Numbered from the stretch's first letter, positions 7,261-15,895 are shown. The stretch is DNA of 44,132 bases from an uncultured Bacilli bacterium (GCA_934148535.1 CAKPDF010000010.1:1-44132); one strand, 5' to 3'. A program made the numbers and translations. Notes: generated from the sequence alone by a model not told the origin.

Positions 7261-8788
7261 TTATAAAGTAGGAATATATTTAAGATTATCTAAAGAAGAT
7301 GGAAATAATTTAGAAAGTAATAGTATAGGTAGTCAAAGAGAAATATTAACTAATTATATTAAAGAAAATAATTTAGAATTAATTAGAGAATATGTAGATG
7401 ATGGCTTTTCTGGAACAACATTTAATAGAATTGGTTTTAATCAAATGATAAGAGATATAATAGAAAATAAAATAAATATGGTAGTAGTAAAAGATTTATC
7501 TAGATTAGGAAGAGATCACATTGAATTTGGTACTTATGTAGAAAGATTTTTCCCTGAACATCAAGTGAGGTTAGTAGCACTAGGAGATGGGTATGATAGC
7601 GCTATTTATGAAAAAAATAATACTACTATGATATTATTTAAAAGTATGTATAATGAAATGTATGTAAAAGATATATCAGATAAAATAAAAATGAGTATAT
7701 CTAATAAAAGAAAAATGGGATATTTCTTAGGTCCCACAGCGCCATATGGATATAACAAAGATCCATTAGATCATCATAAATTAGTAATAGATGAATATTC
7801 TGCTAACATAGTTAAAAGAATATTTAATTTATTTATTAAAGGTAATAGTATTACTAATATATGTAGAATATTAACTAAAGATAATATACCAATACCAAGT
7901 ATATATAAGAATTTAAATAGAGGATTAAAATCAACTTGTTATGGAGAATGGACTACTAGAACTATTACTGACATATTAACTAATCCTACATATATAGGTA
8001 ATCTTACTCAAGGAAGATTAAGAAAAGTAAATTATAAATCTAAAAAAATTATTCATACCAAGAAAAAAGATTGGATAATAACTTATAATACCTGTCCTAA
8101 AATAATTGATGAAAGTATTTTTAAAGAAGCAGAAAATATTTATAATTCTAATAAAAATAGAACTAAAAATAATACTTCTATTTTATTAAAAGGATTAGTT
8201 AGATGTAAAGAATGTAATCATACTATAGGATTTAGAATTCAAAAAAGTAAAACTAGTAGCGGTATAAAGATGAGAATATATGGTAATTGTAATTATTATT
8301 TAAAACATAGAAACTCTAATGCCTGTTCCCCTCATAGCGTCAAGTATGAAGAATTAGAAAATATTATTATTAATGAAGTAAACAAAGAATTATCTAAAGT
8401 TTCTAAAGATAAAATTAAAAAAATAATAGATAATTTAAATAATAATACAAATTCTAAAAATAATATAGAAAAAGAAATTAATTATTTAAAAAAAGAAATT
8501 ACAAATAATAATTTAAAATTAGATAATATGTATATAGATAAATTAAATAATTTAATAAATAAAGATATGTATGAGAGAGTAAGAGATAGAATAATAAATG
8601 AAAATAAAGTATTAGAAAATAACATTACCTTATTAAAAGATAAATTTAATAATAGTATATCTAAGGTTAATAATTATGATATAGAAAAGTTATTTAAAAT
8701 AAATAAGAACTTACTATCTAGTCTAGTAGATTATATACTTATAGATAAGGAGAATAATATAGAGATATATTATAAATTTTTTTGCTAA
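7250..8788 (+). CDS. Large serine recombinase (site-specific integrase)
   Basis: The product (512 aa) has an N-terminal resolvase domain with nucleophile Ser14 in YLRLSKED, the DGFSGTTFNRIGF motif and SRLGRD containing catalytic arginines. A recombinase domain follows (about 165-280), then a zinc ribbon (CKEC near 320 and CNYYLKHRNSNAC near 350), a coiled coil rich in Asn, Lys and Glu (about 390-470), and a C-terminal tail. This is the domain order of large serine integrases of phages, conjugative transposons and sporulation-excised elements. The start overlaps a small ORF. The 3' end abuts a lipoprotein gene fragment that lacks its 5' half, so the attachment junction probably lies at about 8790-8820. 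No directionality factor is identified. Confidence 0.93.
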   Translation: MTSNYKVGIYLRLSKEDGNNLESNSIGSQREILTNYIKENNLELIREYVDDGFSGTTFNRIGFNQMIRDIIENKINMVVVKDLSRLGRDHIEFGTYVERFFPEHQVRLVALGDGYDSAIYEKNNTTMILFKSMYNEMYVKDISDKIKMSISNKRKMGYFLGPTAPYGYNKDPLDHHKLVIDEYSANIVKRIFNLFIKGNSITNICRILTKDNIPIPSIYKNLNRGLKSTCYGEWTTRTITDILTNPTYIGNLTQGRLRKVNYKSKKIIHTKKKDWIITYNTCPKIIDESIFKEAENIYNSNKNRTKNNTSILLKGLVRCKECNHTIGFRIQKSKTSSGIKMRIYGNCNYYLKHRNSNACSPHSVKYEELENIIINEVNKELSKVSKDKIKKIIDNLNNNTNSKNNIEKEINYLKKEITNNNLKLDNMYIDKLNNLINKDMYERVRDRIINENKVLENNITLLKDKFNNSISKVNNYDIEKLFKINKNLLSSLVDYILIDKENNIEIYYKFFC

Positions 8789-8802
8789 TATTTATACTTT
8801 AG

Positions 8803-9618
8803 AGTATTACAGTTGTAACACCTTCACTAAATAAGAGTTTTAAATTTCAAAGTGATTGGCCTTATAATAATTCACAAAGTTATTTATTGGAATCTATCGT
8901 AGATGATATAAAAGAGGATGAAGAAAGGGAATTTAAGTTAATAAATGATGGATATGAGTTTAGATGTAAGGTGAATTATCCTAATAATAAGAAATTAGTA
9001 AGTCAAAGGGTAGTACTTGATAAGAAATTAAATATTAAAACAGTAGAGGTTAAAGATAGTGATGGTAATACCCAAATAAAGATGACTTTTGATAAGATAG
9101 ATTTATCTCCAAAATTTAATGATGATTATTTTAAATTAAATACATTATTAAATACTAAGATAGATAATAATGATACTAAAGAAGAAAGTGATAATAATAC
9201 TTCATCTGTTAAGGAAGAAGATAATAATACTACTGAGAATAGTACTAACAGTGAGGAAAAGACAAAAGAAACTGCTACTATAGAAGATATAATATATCCT
9301 ATGTACCTACCAGAAAATACCCATTTAACTAATCAAGAAAAAATAGATACAAAAAATGGGGAAAGATTAATATTAACATTTGAAGGAGATAATCCATTTA
9401 TATTAGTAGAGGAAACAATTAAGCCATCAGAAAATAGTTTGATAATACCTACTAATGGAGAGTTGGAATTTTTAGCAGATGTTATAGGAGTAGTAAATAC
9501 AAAGTCTGTAAGTTGGGATAGTAATGGTATAGAATATTATGTTGCTAGTGATACTCTAGAAACTTCAGAATTAATTAATATTGCAAAATCGATATCAGTA
9601 TTACCTGTTAGTAAATAA
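8803..9618 (+). pseudogene. 5'-truncated lipoprotein gene (LolA-like plus DUF4367-like), interrupted by the recombinase element
   Basis: The reading frame is open from a TAG at 8800-8802 and reads TVVTPSLNKSFKFQSDWPYN onwards, clearly the interior of a LolA/LppX-like fold protein, yet no ATG, ribosome site or signal peptide precedes it. A TTG at 8887 (243 aa) is the only possible start and has no ribosome site. The rest holds the second half of a LolA-like domain (to about 9165), an acidic Asn/Thr/Glu linker, and a C-terminal domain resembling DUF4367. Intact relatives would start with a lipobox. The missing 5' half is not found elsewhere in the window. I infer disruption by the adjacent serine recombinase element, possibly reversible. 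A terminator follows. Confidence 0.7.
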
Positions 9619-9647
9619 AAGAAATAGTTTTTCTGTTTCTTTTTTTT
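9617..9647 (+). terminator. Intrinsic terminator
   Basis: GAAATAG pairs with CTGTTTC (one G-T pair) across five T, followed by eight T; it ends the truncated lipoprotein gene. Confidence 0.8.
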
Positions 9648-9675
9648 GGTTACAATACATCATTATGGAGTGCTA
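9648..9675 (+). repeat. Dispersed GTTACAATACAT repeat, copy 1
   Basis: Begins GGTTACAATACATCATTATG and continues to GGAGTGC. It directly follows a terminator T-run. Related copies are at 10440, 32496, 37583 (minus) and 39454. Confidence 0.6.
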
Positions 9676-9730
9676 ATATAATGATAGGTATTATATTTTT
9701 AAAAAAATAATAAGAAAAAATGAAATTATA

Positions 9731-9739
9731 TGGTAAAAT
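9731..9739 (+). promoter_or_regulatory. Extended -10 promoter of the chimeric gene
   Basis: TGGTAAAAT (TGn plus TAAAAT) 23 nt upstream of the ATG at 9762. Confidence 0.5.
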
Positions 9740-9761
9740 ATAACTACGGGGGATGATTGAA

Positions 9762-10403
9762 ATGAATAGTCAAGATTTAAATTTATTGTCTGAAGGACAA
9801 ATTTTTGGAAGCGATAGTGAATCTCAATTAGAAGTAATTAAAAAATACGGAACAAAAGCTGCAATTACAGATTTATGTGTTTTAACAGGTAGTTATTTAT
9901 GTGAAGATACTGATTATAATATAGATGAAGATAGGTCTTTAGCTGGTAGAACTGGTTGGTTTTGGACTAAATCTGATGATTGGGATAATAATGTCAGTAC
10001 GGTTTCTAATCATGGTGGTAGTTACTATCAGTATAGGTATCTACGTGTTGGTGCTGTTCGTCCAGTTTTGCAATCTTCTGTAATTTTTTCTCAAATCTCC
10101 CCAAATAGAGTGAGAGGATACAATGGAACAGAAGAAGATATAGAAAAGATGCGATTTGAAGGTGGAGGCGGTACTGACTTCAACGTTGCTGTAGGCGCTT
10201 TCTCAAGACGAGTTGAAAATAAAATAATTTTTACTGATGGTGAAGCTTCAATGCCAGATATGCTACTTGATGCAATATGGATAGTTTTTGGTGGTAAAAG
10301 AATTAATCCTAAAGGTGGTAACGTAATTCATATAGACAATGAAAAACTTAAAAGATTATATAATTATCAAATGACTAATGAATTAAAAGGAAGATCGAGG
10401 TAA
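9762..10403 (+). CDS. Chimeric ORF: lectin-like (DUF6273-type) N-terminus joined to a VWA-like C-terminus
   Basis: The product (213 aa) appears to be made of two unrelated halves. Residues 1 to about 120 match DUF6273-like proteins: RTGWFWTKSDD followed by a Tyr/Asn/Ser-rich segment and VGAVRPVL. From about residue 128, FEGGGGTDFNVAVGAF, IIFTDGEA and AIWIVFGG resemble the metal-site half of a VWA-like domain (DUF2201 type). The usual continuation of the first family and the first half of the second are both missing, pointing to a deletion fusion. The ATG at 9762 follows GGGGG by 9 nt. It has a promoter and terminator and no signal peptide, so it may be expressed in the cytoplasm. Local GC is higher than in the surroundings at 9990-10080. 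Confidence 0.6.
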   Translation: MNSQDLNLLSEGQIFGSDSESQLEVIKKYGTKAAITDLCVLTGSYLCEDTDYNIDEDRSLAGRTGWFWTKSDDWDNNVSTVSNHGGSYYQYRYLRVGAVRPVLQSSVIFSQISPNRVRGYNGTEEDIEKMRFEGGGGTDFNVAVGAFSRRVENKIIFTDGEASMPDMLLDAIWIVFGGKRINPKGGNVIHIDNEKLKRLYNYQMTNELKGRSR

Positions 10404-10406
10404 AAC

Positions 10407-10439
10407 AAAGATTTAGAAAAAAATTCTGAATCTTTTTTT
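10407..10439 (+). terminator. Intrinsic terminator
   Basis: AAAGATTTAGAA pairs with TTCTGAATCTTT (one G-T pair) across five A, followed by seven T. Confidence 0.8.
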
Positions 10440-10466
10440 GTTACAATACATCATTAATATAGTGCA
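10440..10466 (+). repeat. Dispersed GTTACAATACAT repeat, copy 2
   Basis: Begins GTTACAATACATCATTAATA and continues to TAGTGC; like copy 1 it abuts a terminator T-run. Confidence 0.6.
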
Positions 10467-10529
10467 AATAATACTATTAATATTTTATATTTGATTATTT
10501 TTAGTAATTTCATATAACAAAAATAATCA

Positions 10530-10543
10530 CAAACATTCGTTTG
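10530..10543 (+). promoter_or_regulatory. Probable LexA (SOS) box upstream of ruvB
   Basis: CAAACATTCGTTTG agrees at 12 of 14 positions with the Bacillus-type LexA operator (CGAACRNRYGTTYG) and is a perfect dyad in its outer five bases. It lies 8 bp upstream of the -35 of ruvB, a gene under SOS control in many bacteria. Confidence 0.55.
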
Positions 10544-10551
10544 AGATAGCA

Positions 10552-10580
10552 TTGACATTTTAATTTTGATATGTTATATT
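10552..10580 (+). promoter_or_regulatory. ruvB promoter
   Basis: TTGACA (10552-10557), 17-bp spacer, TATATT (10575-10580): close to the vegetative consensus. Confidence 0.75.
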
Positions 10581-10621
10581 CATTATAGCAAAAACATAAT
10601 TATCAAAAGGAGGGTATTTGT

Positions 10622-11620
10622 ATGGATAAAAGAATAGTAACTACCGAAGAATTAATTGAAGATAAAAATTTGAATATTAGACCAGAAACTTTAGAAGAAT
10701 ATATAGGCCAAAGCGAGGTAAAAGAAAATATTAAAATATTTATCAAAAGTGCAATATTGAGAAATGAACCTTTAGATCATGTACTACTGTATGGTCCTCC
10801 AGGTTTAGGTAAAACTACTTTAGCGGGTATTATAGCAAATGAATTAGGAAGTAATTTAAAAACTGCCTCAGGTCCATCAATTGAAAAAAGTGGAGATTTA
10901 GCGGCAATATTATCAACTTTAGAAGAAAATGATGTATTATTTATTGATGAAATACATAGAATACCAAGGTTCATTGAAGAAATTTTATATCCTGCTATGG
11001 AAGATTACTGTTTAGATATTGTAATAGGTTCAGATGGTACTAGTAGAAGTGTTAAAATAAACTTACCAAAATTTACTTTAGTAGGAGCAACAACTAGAGC
11101 AGGAGATTTATCTTCTCCATTAAGAGATAGATTTGGAATAATATCTAAATTAAATTATTATACAGAAGATGAGTTGTTTCAAATAGCCAAAAGAACTTCA
11201 AAAGTATTAAAAACAGAAATAACAGATGACGCTGCCAGAGAACTTGCTAAAAGAAGCAGAGGCACACCAAGAATATGTAATAGACTATTCAAAAGAGTAA
11301 GAGACTTTGCTTTAGTAGAGGGAAATGGTAAAATAGATATAAATATAGTAAAACAAGCATTAGAAAGATTAAAAGTAGATGCAAATGGCTTAGATGAAAC
11401 AGATTATAACTTATTAATTGCTATTATAGAAAGATATAATGGAGGTCCAGTTGGATTAGATGCTTTAGCTTCTTCAATTGGAGAAGAAGCTTCTACTATA
11501 GAAGATGTATATGAACCATATTTATTACAGCAGGGATTTTTAAAAAGAACTGCCAGAGGTAGAATGGTAACAGATAAAACATATGAATATTTTCATATTG
11601 ATAAAAAATTAAAAAAATAA
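10622..11620 (+). CDS. ruvB: Holliday junction branch-migration helicase RuvB
   Basis: The product (332 aa) has the full RuvB length. After a short N-terminal extension comes RPETLEEYIGQ, then Walker A GPPGLGKTT (58-66), Walker B DEIHR, the sensor GATTRAG and the Arg-finger region LSSPLRDRFG, then the C-terminal winged helix (GGPVGLDALASSIGEE). RuvB forms hexamers that, with RuvA, pump DNA through Holliday junctions. Unusually, ruvA is not directly upstream; the gene has its own promoter with a LexA-like box. The start follows AAAAGGAGGG. A bidirectional terminator lies at the end. Confidence 0.98.
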   Translation: MDKRIVTTEELIEDKNLNIRPETLEEYIGQSEVKENIKIFIKSAILRNEPLDHVLLYGPPGLGKTTLAGIIANELGSNLKTASGPSIEKSGDLAAILSTLEENDVLFIDEIHRIPRFIEEILYPAMEDYCLDIVIGSDGTSRSVKINLPKFTLVGATTRAGDLSSPLRDRFGIISKLNYYTEDELFQIAKRTSKVLKTEITDDAARELAKRSRGTPRICNRLFKRVRDFALVEGNGKIDINIVKQALERLKVDANGLDETDYNLLIAIIERYNGGPVGLDALASSIGEEASTIEDVYEPYLLQQGFLKRTARGRMVTDKTYEYFHIDKKLKK

Positions 11621-11648
11621 CTCTTATTTCAAGAATAAGGGTTATTTT
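11614..11648. terminator. Bidirectional terminator after ruvB
   Basis: AAAATAACTCTTATT pairs with AATAAGGGTTATTTT across TCAAG (one G-T pair); it serves ruvB and the convergent small gene. Confidence 0.75.
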
Positions 11649-11847
11649 ATCCAAAAATACACCAAAATAATAATGATATAAGTATACAAAACTGAACTAA
11701 AACTATTAAAACATTATAAAAGCAAGGGATAAATAAAGTTAAAATCAATTGATATAAAATTATTATTGGTAATATTAATACAACAAGAACTGCTAATAAT
11801 TTTAATCCCACACAACAACTAATTAATCTGTATAAATTATTTATCAT
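11647..11847 (-). CDS. Small hydrophobic protein, unknown function
   Basis: The 66-aa product is almost entirely hydrophobic, with two predicted transmembrane segments (about 13-37 and 40-64) and three to four Cys. It has an ATG preceded by AGGTGA at 8-nt spacing and ends inside the terminator shared with ruvB, which supports a real gene. No family is recognised. Low-complexity hydrophobic ORFs arise by chance in AT-rich DNA, so confidence is moderate. Confidence 0.45.
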   Translation of the reverse strand: MINNLYRLISCCVGLKLLAVLVVLILPIIILYQLILTLFIPCFYNVLIVLVQFCILISLLFWCIFG

Positions 11848-11979
11848 AACAATTCACCTAATATAATTTATGAATAATTAATAATTATGTTAAATAATTG
11901 TAAAATACAAGCATAAAAGTAAATATAACACTTTTATTTTATTATTTTTTATTATATAATGATAAAGGATGTGATTACT

Positions 11980-12846
11980 ATGGCAAGAAATAGAAGAAAT
12001 AGAATTGATATTAGATATGTAATAGTAGGTATAATAGCAATTATAATAATTATAATTGCAATTCTTTCATATACACTAAATAAAGATAAAAAACTAAATA
12101 GATTTGAAGCTTTAGCAAAAGATACAATAGTAGGTATACAAAGAATAGTATATTATCCATTTAATGGAATAAGTAATCTCATAAGTGAATATAACGATTT
12201 AAGAAATGTAAGAAAAGAAAATGAAAAATTAAAAGATAAAATAGAAAAAGTAAATAGTTTAGAAGCAGAAAATGCAGAATTACAAAGAGAAATAGATAGA
12301 CTTAAAGGTGAATTAAATATTGATTATGTATTATCAGACTATACTTACTTAAATGCTACGGTAATTAGTAGAAATACAGGATATTGGTATAATACCCTTA
12401 CTGTAGATAAAGGAACAAAAAATGGCGTAGAAGTAGGAATGGTAGTAATAAACTCTACTGGATTAATAGGAAAAATAGTAAATGTATCTAAATTTAGTAG
12501 TGATATTAGATTAATAACAACAACAGATACTAATAATAAAATTTCAGTAACAGTAACAAACGGAGAAAATAAAATAACAGGATTAATTAATGGTTATGAT
12601 TATGATAAAAGTGTATTAGAAGTAGAAGGAATAAGTAATACTGAAAGTGTTAATGTTGGTGATTTAGTATATACATCTGGATTAGGCGGAGTATTTCCAA
12701 GTGGAATATTAATAGGAAAAGTAGAAAGCATTACTACGGATGTATATGATTTAGCAAAAATAATTAATGTAACCCCAAGTGCAGACTTTGATGATATAAA
12801 TTACGTAAGTATACTAAAAAGAGGTGAAGATAAAGATGATAATTAG
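11980..12846 (+). CDS. mreC: Rod shape-determining protein MreC
   Basis: The product (288 aa) has a basic cytoplasmic N-terminus, one transmembrane helix (about 12-34), a coiled coil (about 65-115, rich in Glu and Lys heptads) and the two-lobed beta-barrel MreC domain, with TVISRNTGYWYNTLTVDKGT and GLIGKIVNVSK typical of the family. MreC links the MreB filament to cell-wall synthases of the elongasome outside the membrane. The ATG at 11980 is preceded by AAAGGATGTG; the upstream ATG at 11959 lies within the promoter TATAAT. It overlaps mreD by 11 nt. mreB is not adjacent, unlike the classical mreBCD order. Confidence 0.92.
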   Translation: MARNRRNRIDIRYVIVGIIAIIIIIIAILSYTLNKDKKLNRFEALAKDTIVGIQRIVYYPFNGISNLISEYNDLRNVRKENEKLKDKIEKVNSLEAENAELQREIDRLKGELNIDYVLSDYTYLNATVISRNTGYWYNTLTVDKGTKNGVEVGMVVINSTGLIGKIVNVSKFSSDIRLITTTDTNNKISVTVTNGENKITGLINGYDYDKSVLEVEGISNTESVNVGDLVYTSGLGGVFPSGILIGKVESITTDVYDLAKIINVTPSADFDDINYVSILKRGEDKDDN

Positions 12847-13342
12847 TACTATATGCTTAATCTTTTCTTTTTTATTTCAAGGATTTATATCAAATCATCT
12901 AAAATATAGTTTAACTGATCCAAGTATTTTATCATGTGTATATTTATTAGTAACACTAATAGTAATTCTTCCATATTTTGAAAATGAGAAAAAATATATA
13001 AAATTACTAGTAATATTTGGTTTATTAATGGATATAGTGTACACTAATACATTTATCTTAAATACACTAATATTTTTAGTAATTTATTTCGTCTGTAAGT
13101 TTATTAATTATTTCTTACCACATAATATATTTACAATAAATTTATTAAATATTGTATCAATGATTGTCTATCATTTGTTAACATTCTTAATATTACTAAT
13201 AATAGGATATGATAAATATAGCTTTCTTCTATTGCTTAAAATAATATCCCATAGTTTAATAATGACAATAGTATATGGAAATATAATGTATTTAATAGTT
13301 TCAACTTTGATGAATCAATTCCAAATAAAAGAAATAAAATAA
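12836..13342 (+). CDS. mreD: Rod shape-determining protein MreD
   Basis: The product (168 aa) consists of about five to six transmembrane helices with short loops and follows mreC directly, overlapping its last codons by 11 nt. Sequence alone is weak because MreD is poorly conserved; the assignment rests on size, topology, the LMDIVYT segment after the third helix and the position. The ATG follows AGAGGTGA by 8 nt. MreD acts with MreC in the elongasome. Confidence 0.85.
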   Translation: MIISTICLIFSFLFQGFISNHLKYSLTDPSILSCVYLLVTLIVILPYFENEKKYIKLLVIFGLLMDIVYTNTFILNTLIFLVIYFVCKFINYFLPHNIFTINLLNIVSMIVYHLLTFLILLIIGYDKYSFLLLLKIISHSLIMTIVYGNIMYLIVSTLMNQFQIKEIK

Positions 13343-13393
13343 TATTGTTTAAATAAATAAAATGTATTATAATTATAACAGTAGGTGATAAAG

Positions 13394-14284
13394 ATGAATA
13401 AAGAAATAGTTGGAAAGAAAATAAAAGTAAATGATTTCAATATGGAGTTTGGACGTCAAGCCAAATTTGTAAATCTTATTTGTTTTTATAAGTATCAAAA
13501 AGATAATAATTTATACGCAATATATTGTGATGACACTAATATTCCATATGGAATAATAAACTTTGGCACAGCACATATTAAAGGAGATTCTTTAATTGTT
13601 ATTGGTAGTAAAGATCCAAATCAAGAAATGATAAAAGAATTTACCTATAAATTATCAAATAATGAAACGTTAGATAATTTTGAAATTCAAGATATAACTA
13701 ATATTAATGCAATAGAATTAGTAAGTCCTAATAAATTAGAAATAAAAAAAGAAATCTTAGCATCTATTGTTGACAAAGTAATACCAAAACCAAAAAAAGT
13801 AGAAAAGCCAGTAAAAAATAGTAGTAAAAAAAAGAAAAATACATTATTACCTTTATTATTAGTATTAATATTTATATGTATAATAGTATACTTTTTCGTC
13901 TTTAAAACTAACGAAGAAAAAGATAATACTACTAAAATGATTATCTGTACTAGAGAAACAAAAAGCAAAAATTTAGCTGCTAATGTTATAGAAGATAATA
14001 CTTACAATTTTAATCCAAATGATAAATTAGAATATATTAATAAATCTACAACATATAAATTTTATAGTGAAGATGATTATATAGACTTTATTGATAAAGG
14101 ACTATATTATACATATATTCCAGATGATAATGGTGGATTTACATTAGATGATAACAACTATAGTTTAAAAGTAATAGAAAAAGAGACAATAAAAGATAAT
14201 TATTCCTTGCCAACAGATTATGAAAAAGCTTTAAAATATTATAAAGAAGAAGGATATAATTGTACTGAACAAGCAAAAGAGTGA
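13394..14284 (+). CDS. Single-pass membrane protein, unknown function
   Basis: The product (296 aa) has a soluble N-terminal region (1-130, mixed alpha/beta, predicted cytoplasmic), a Lys/Pro-rich linker (131-149, positive inside), one transmembrane helix (151-170) and a polar C-terminal domain outside (171-296) with two Cys (MIICTRE and YNCTEQ) that could form a disulfide. No domain family is recognised. The ATG follows AGGTGA. It lies 51 nt after mreD and 4 nt before holA on the same strand, so it is probably cotranscribed with holA. The architecture (cytoplasmic sensor, helix, external domain) is compatible with an envelope or signalling protein, but this is inference. Confidence 0.7.
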   Translation: MNKEIVGKKIKVNDFNMEFGRQAKFVNLICFYKYQKDNNLYAIYCDDTNIPYGIINFGTAHIKGDSLIVIGSKDPNQEMIKEFTYKLSNNETLDNFEIQDITNINAIELVSPNKLEIKKEILASIVDKVIPKPKKVEKPVKNSSKKKKNTLLPLLLVLIFICIIVYFFVFKTNEEKDNTTKMIICTRETKSKNLAANVIEDNTYNFNPNDKLEYINKSTTYKFYSEDDYIDFIDKGLYYTYIPDDNGGFTLDDNNYSLKVIEKETIKDNYSLPTDYEKALKYYKEEGYNCTEQAKE

Positions 14285-14288
14285 TAAT

Positions 14289-15248
14289 ATGAAAAACTTT
14301 TACCTAATATATGGAACAAACAAATCTCAAATCAAAAAAAAAATAGAGGAGTTAAAAAATAAATTAAATGCTTCTGAAATAATTAAATATTCACTTGATA
14401 AAGATAACTTAGAAGATATAATCTTGGACGCCTCATTAATTAATATGTTTTCCAATGTTAAATTAATTCTAGTCGGTGATGCTAATATATTTGCAACATC
14501 TAAAAAAGATATAAGCACTAAGCCATTAGAAGATTATTTTGATAATTATAATAGTGATACATATATGATATTTGTTTGTGAGCAAGAAAAAGTAGATACA
14601 AGGAAAAAAATATATAAGAAAATAAAAGAATATGGCGAAATAATTGAAATAACTAAAACTAGTAAATTAGATATTAAAAAATTTATTTTAAATACTTTAA
14701 AACAAAATGAATATACAATAGAAAATATAGATTATTTAGTAGATAAGATAGGAACAAATATTGATAATGCAGAAAATGAATTAAATAAATTAATGATATT
14801 TAAAATGGATGAAAAAAATATATCTAATAAAGATATAGATAAATTGATTATTCCATCTTTAGAAGATGAAATATTTGCTTTAAGTGATGCTGTAATTAAA
14901 AATGAAACTAAAAGATCATTAGATTTATTAGAAGAATTTATAAATAAAAATTATGATGAAATGCAAATAATAATCTTATTAGCAAGTAGTTTTAGATTTA
15001 TGTATCAAGTAAAACATTTATCTAATAAAAATATGTCTAGTGATATGATAGCAAAAGAATTATCTGCAAATCCTTATAGAGTAAAAATTAATCTTAAAAA
15101 TTGTTATTATTATAATGAAGATGATTTATTATCTTATATCAAAAAACTAGCAGACTTAGATAAAAATATTAAATTAGGATTAATAGATAAAAATTTAGGA
15201 TTACAATTATTTCTAATGAATAAAAACTATCAATCAAAGTCTAATTAA
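14289..15248 (+). CDS. holA: DNA polymerase III subunit delta
   Basis: The product (319 aa) is the size of HolA and opens with MKNFYLIYGTNKSQIKKKIEEL, matching the 'YLlyG.d..li...i..l' start of clamp-loader delta subunits. It then follows the expected order: degenerate AAA+ domain (1-135), a lid with DYLVDKIGTNIDNAENELNKL, and a C-terminal collar with DEIFALSDAVIKNETKRSLDLLEEF. Delta opens the beta clamp during loading. It has no Walker motif, as expected. The start lies 4 nt after the preceding stop. A dispersed hairpin repeat and a bidirectional terminator follow. Confidence 0.93.
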   Translation: MKNFYLIYGTNKSQIKKKIEELKNKLNASEIIKYSLDKDNLEDIILDASLINMFSNVKLILVGDANIFATSKKDISTKPLEDYFDNYNSDTYMIFVCEQEKVDTRKKIYKKIKEYGEIIEITKTSKLDIKKFILNTLKQNEYTIENIDYLVDKIGTNIDNAENELNKLMIFKMDEKNISNKDIDKLIIPSLEDEIFALSDAVIKNETKRSLDLLEEFINKNYDEMQIIILLASSFRFMYQVKHLSNKNMSSDMIAKELSANPYRVKINLKNCYYYNEDDLLSYIKKLADLDKNIKLGLIDKNLGLQLFLMNKNYQSKSN

Positions 15249-15254
15249 AAAATA

Positions 15255-15282
15255 CGGCTTAGATTTATACCATCTATAGCCG
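15255..15282 (+). repeat. Dispersed hairpin repeat, copy 2
   Basis: The sequence of copy 1 (6499) with two substitutions in the loop region. As at copy 1, it follows a stop codon within about 10 nt and is followed by a bidirectional terminator. Confidence 0.8.
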
Positions 15283-15292
15283 ATTCAATAAT

Positions 15293-15320
15293 AAAAAGAG
15301 ATCTAATTCAATCTCTTTTT
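15293..15320. terminator. Bidirectional terminator between holA and yigZ
   Basis: AAAAAGAGAT pairs with ATCTCTTTTT across an 8-nt loop; the yigZ stop codon lies inside. Confidence 0.8.
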
Positions 15321-15895
15321 TCTATGTATATACTATTAATTATATTAATATTTATATCACTTATCTGTTTTAAATTATCTAATGTATTTTTATGTATATA
15401 TATTTGATATTTTATATTAGTATCATAACTCTTATTAATAATATTTTCATTTCTTAATATATAATCTATCTGTTTAACCCTATCATATGAAAATTCAATT
15501 TCAATATTGTAGCCCAGCTCTAGTAATAATAAATTAGTATTCTTAAGACATTCTGTAACACTCTTAGTATATGCCCTAACTAAACCACCAGCACCTAATT
15601 TTATTCCTCCAAAATATCTTATCACGATACATAATATATAATTTAAATTATTTTTCTCTAATACTTGTAATATAGGTATTCCTGCAGTACCACCAGGTTC
15701 ACCATCATCACTAGATTTCTTTATATCATCACATATATAAGCATAACAATAATGAGTAGCATCTTTATATATATTTTTAATATTATCTAAATAATTTAAA
15801 ATATCCTCTTTAGAATAAACTTTATAACAAACACAAATAAATCTAGAATTTTTAATTATAATCTCATTAGAAATATCATTATTAATAGTATACAT
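15308..15895 (-). CDS. yigZ: YigZ/IMPACT family protein
   Basis: The product (195 aa) has the N-terminal IMPACT/UPF0029 domain with the near-invariant SDDGEPGGTAGIPIL block, VIRYFGGIKLGAGGL and AYTKSV, followed by a DUF1949-like C-terminal domain. Bacterial YigZ/YvyE proteins resemble the eukaryotic translation regulator IMPACT; the precise bacterial role is unresolved. The ATG at 15895 follows GAGGTG; an upstream in-frame TTG overlaps that site. It is monocistronic and convergent with holA. Confidence 0.94.
   Translation of the reverse strand: MYTINNDISNEIIIKNSRFICVCYKVYSKEDILNYLDNIKNIYKDATHYCYAYICDDIKKSSDDGEPGGTAGIPILQVLEKNNLNYILCIVIRYFGGIKLGAGGLVRAYTKSVTECLKNTNLLLLELGYNIEIEFSYDRVKQIDYILRNENIINKSYDTNIKYQIYIHKNTLDNLKQISDININIINSIYIEKRD

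Noticed and set aside
11913..11937. Hairpin ATAAAAGT/ACTTTTAT before mreC with T-rich tail
   Set aside because: No plus-strand gene precedes it, and the loop and AT content make a chance hairpin likely.
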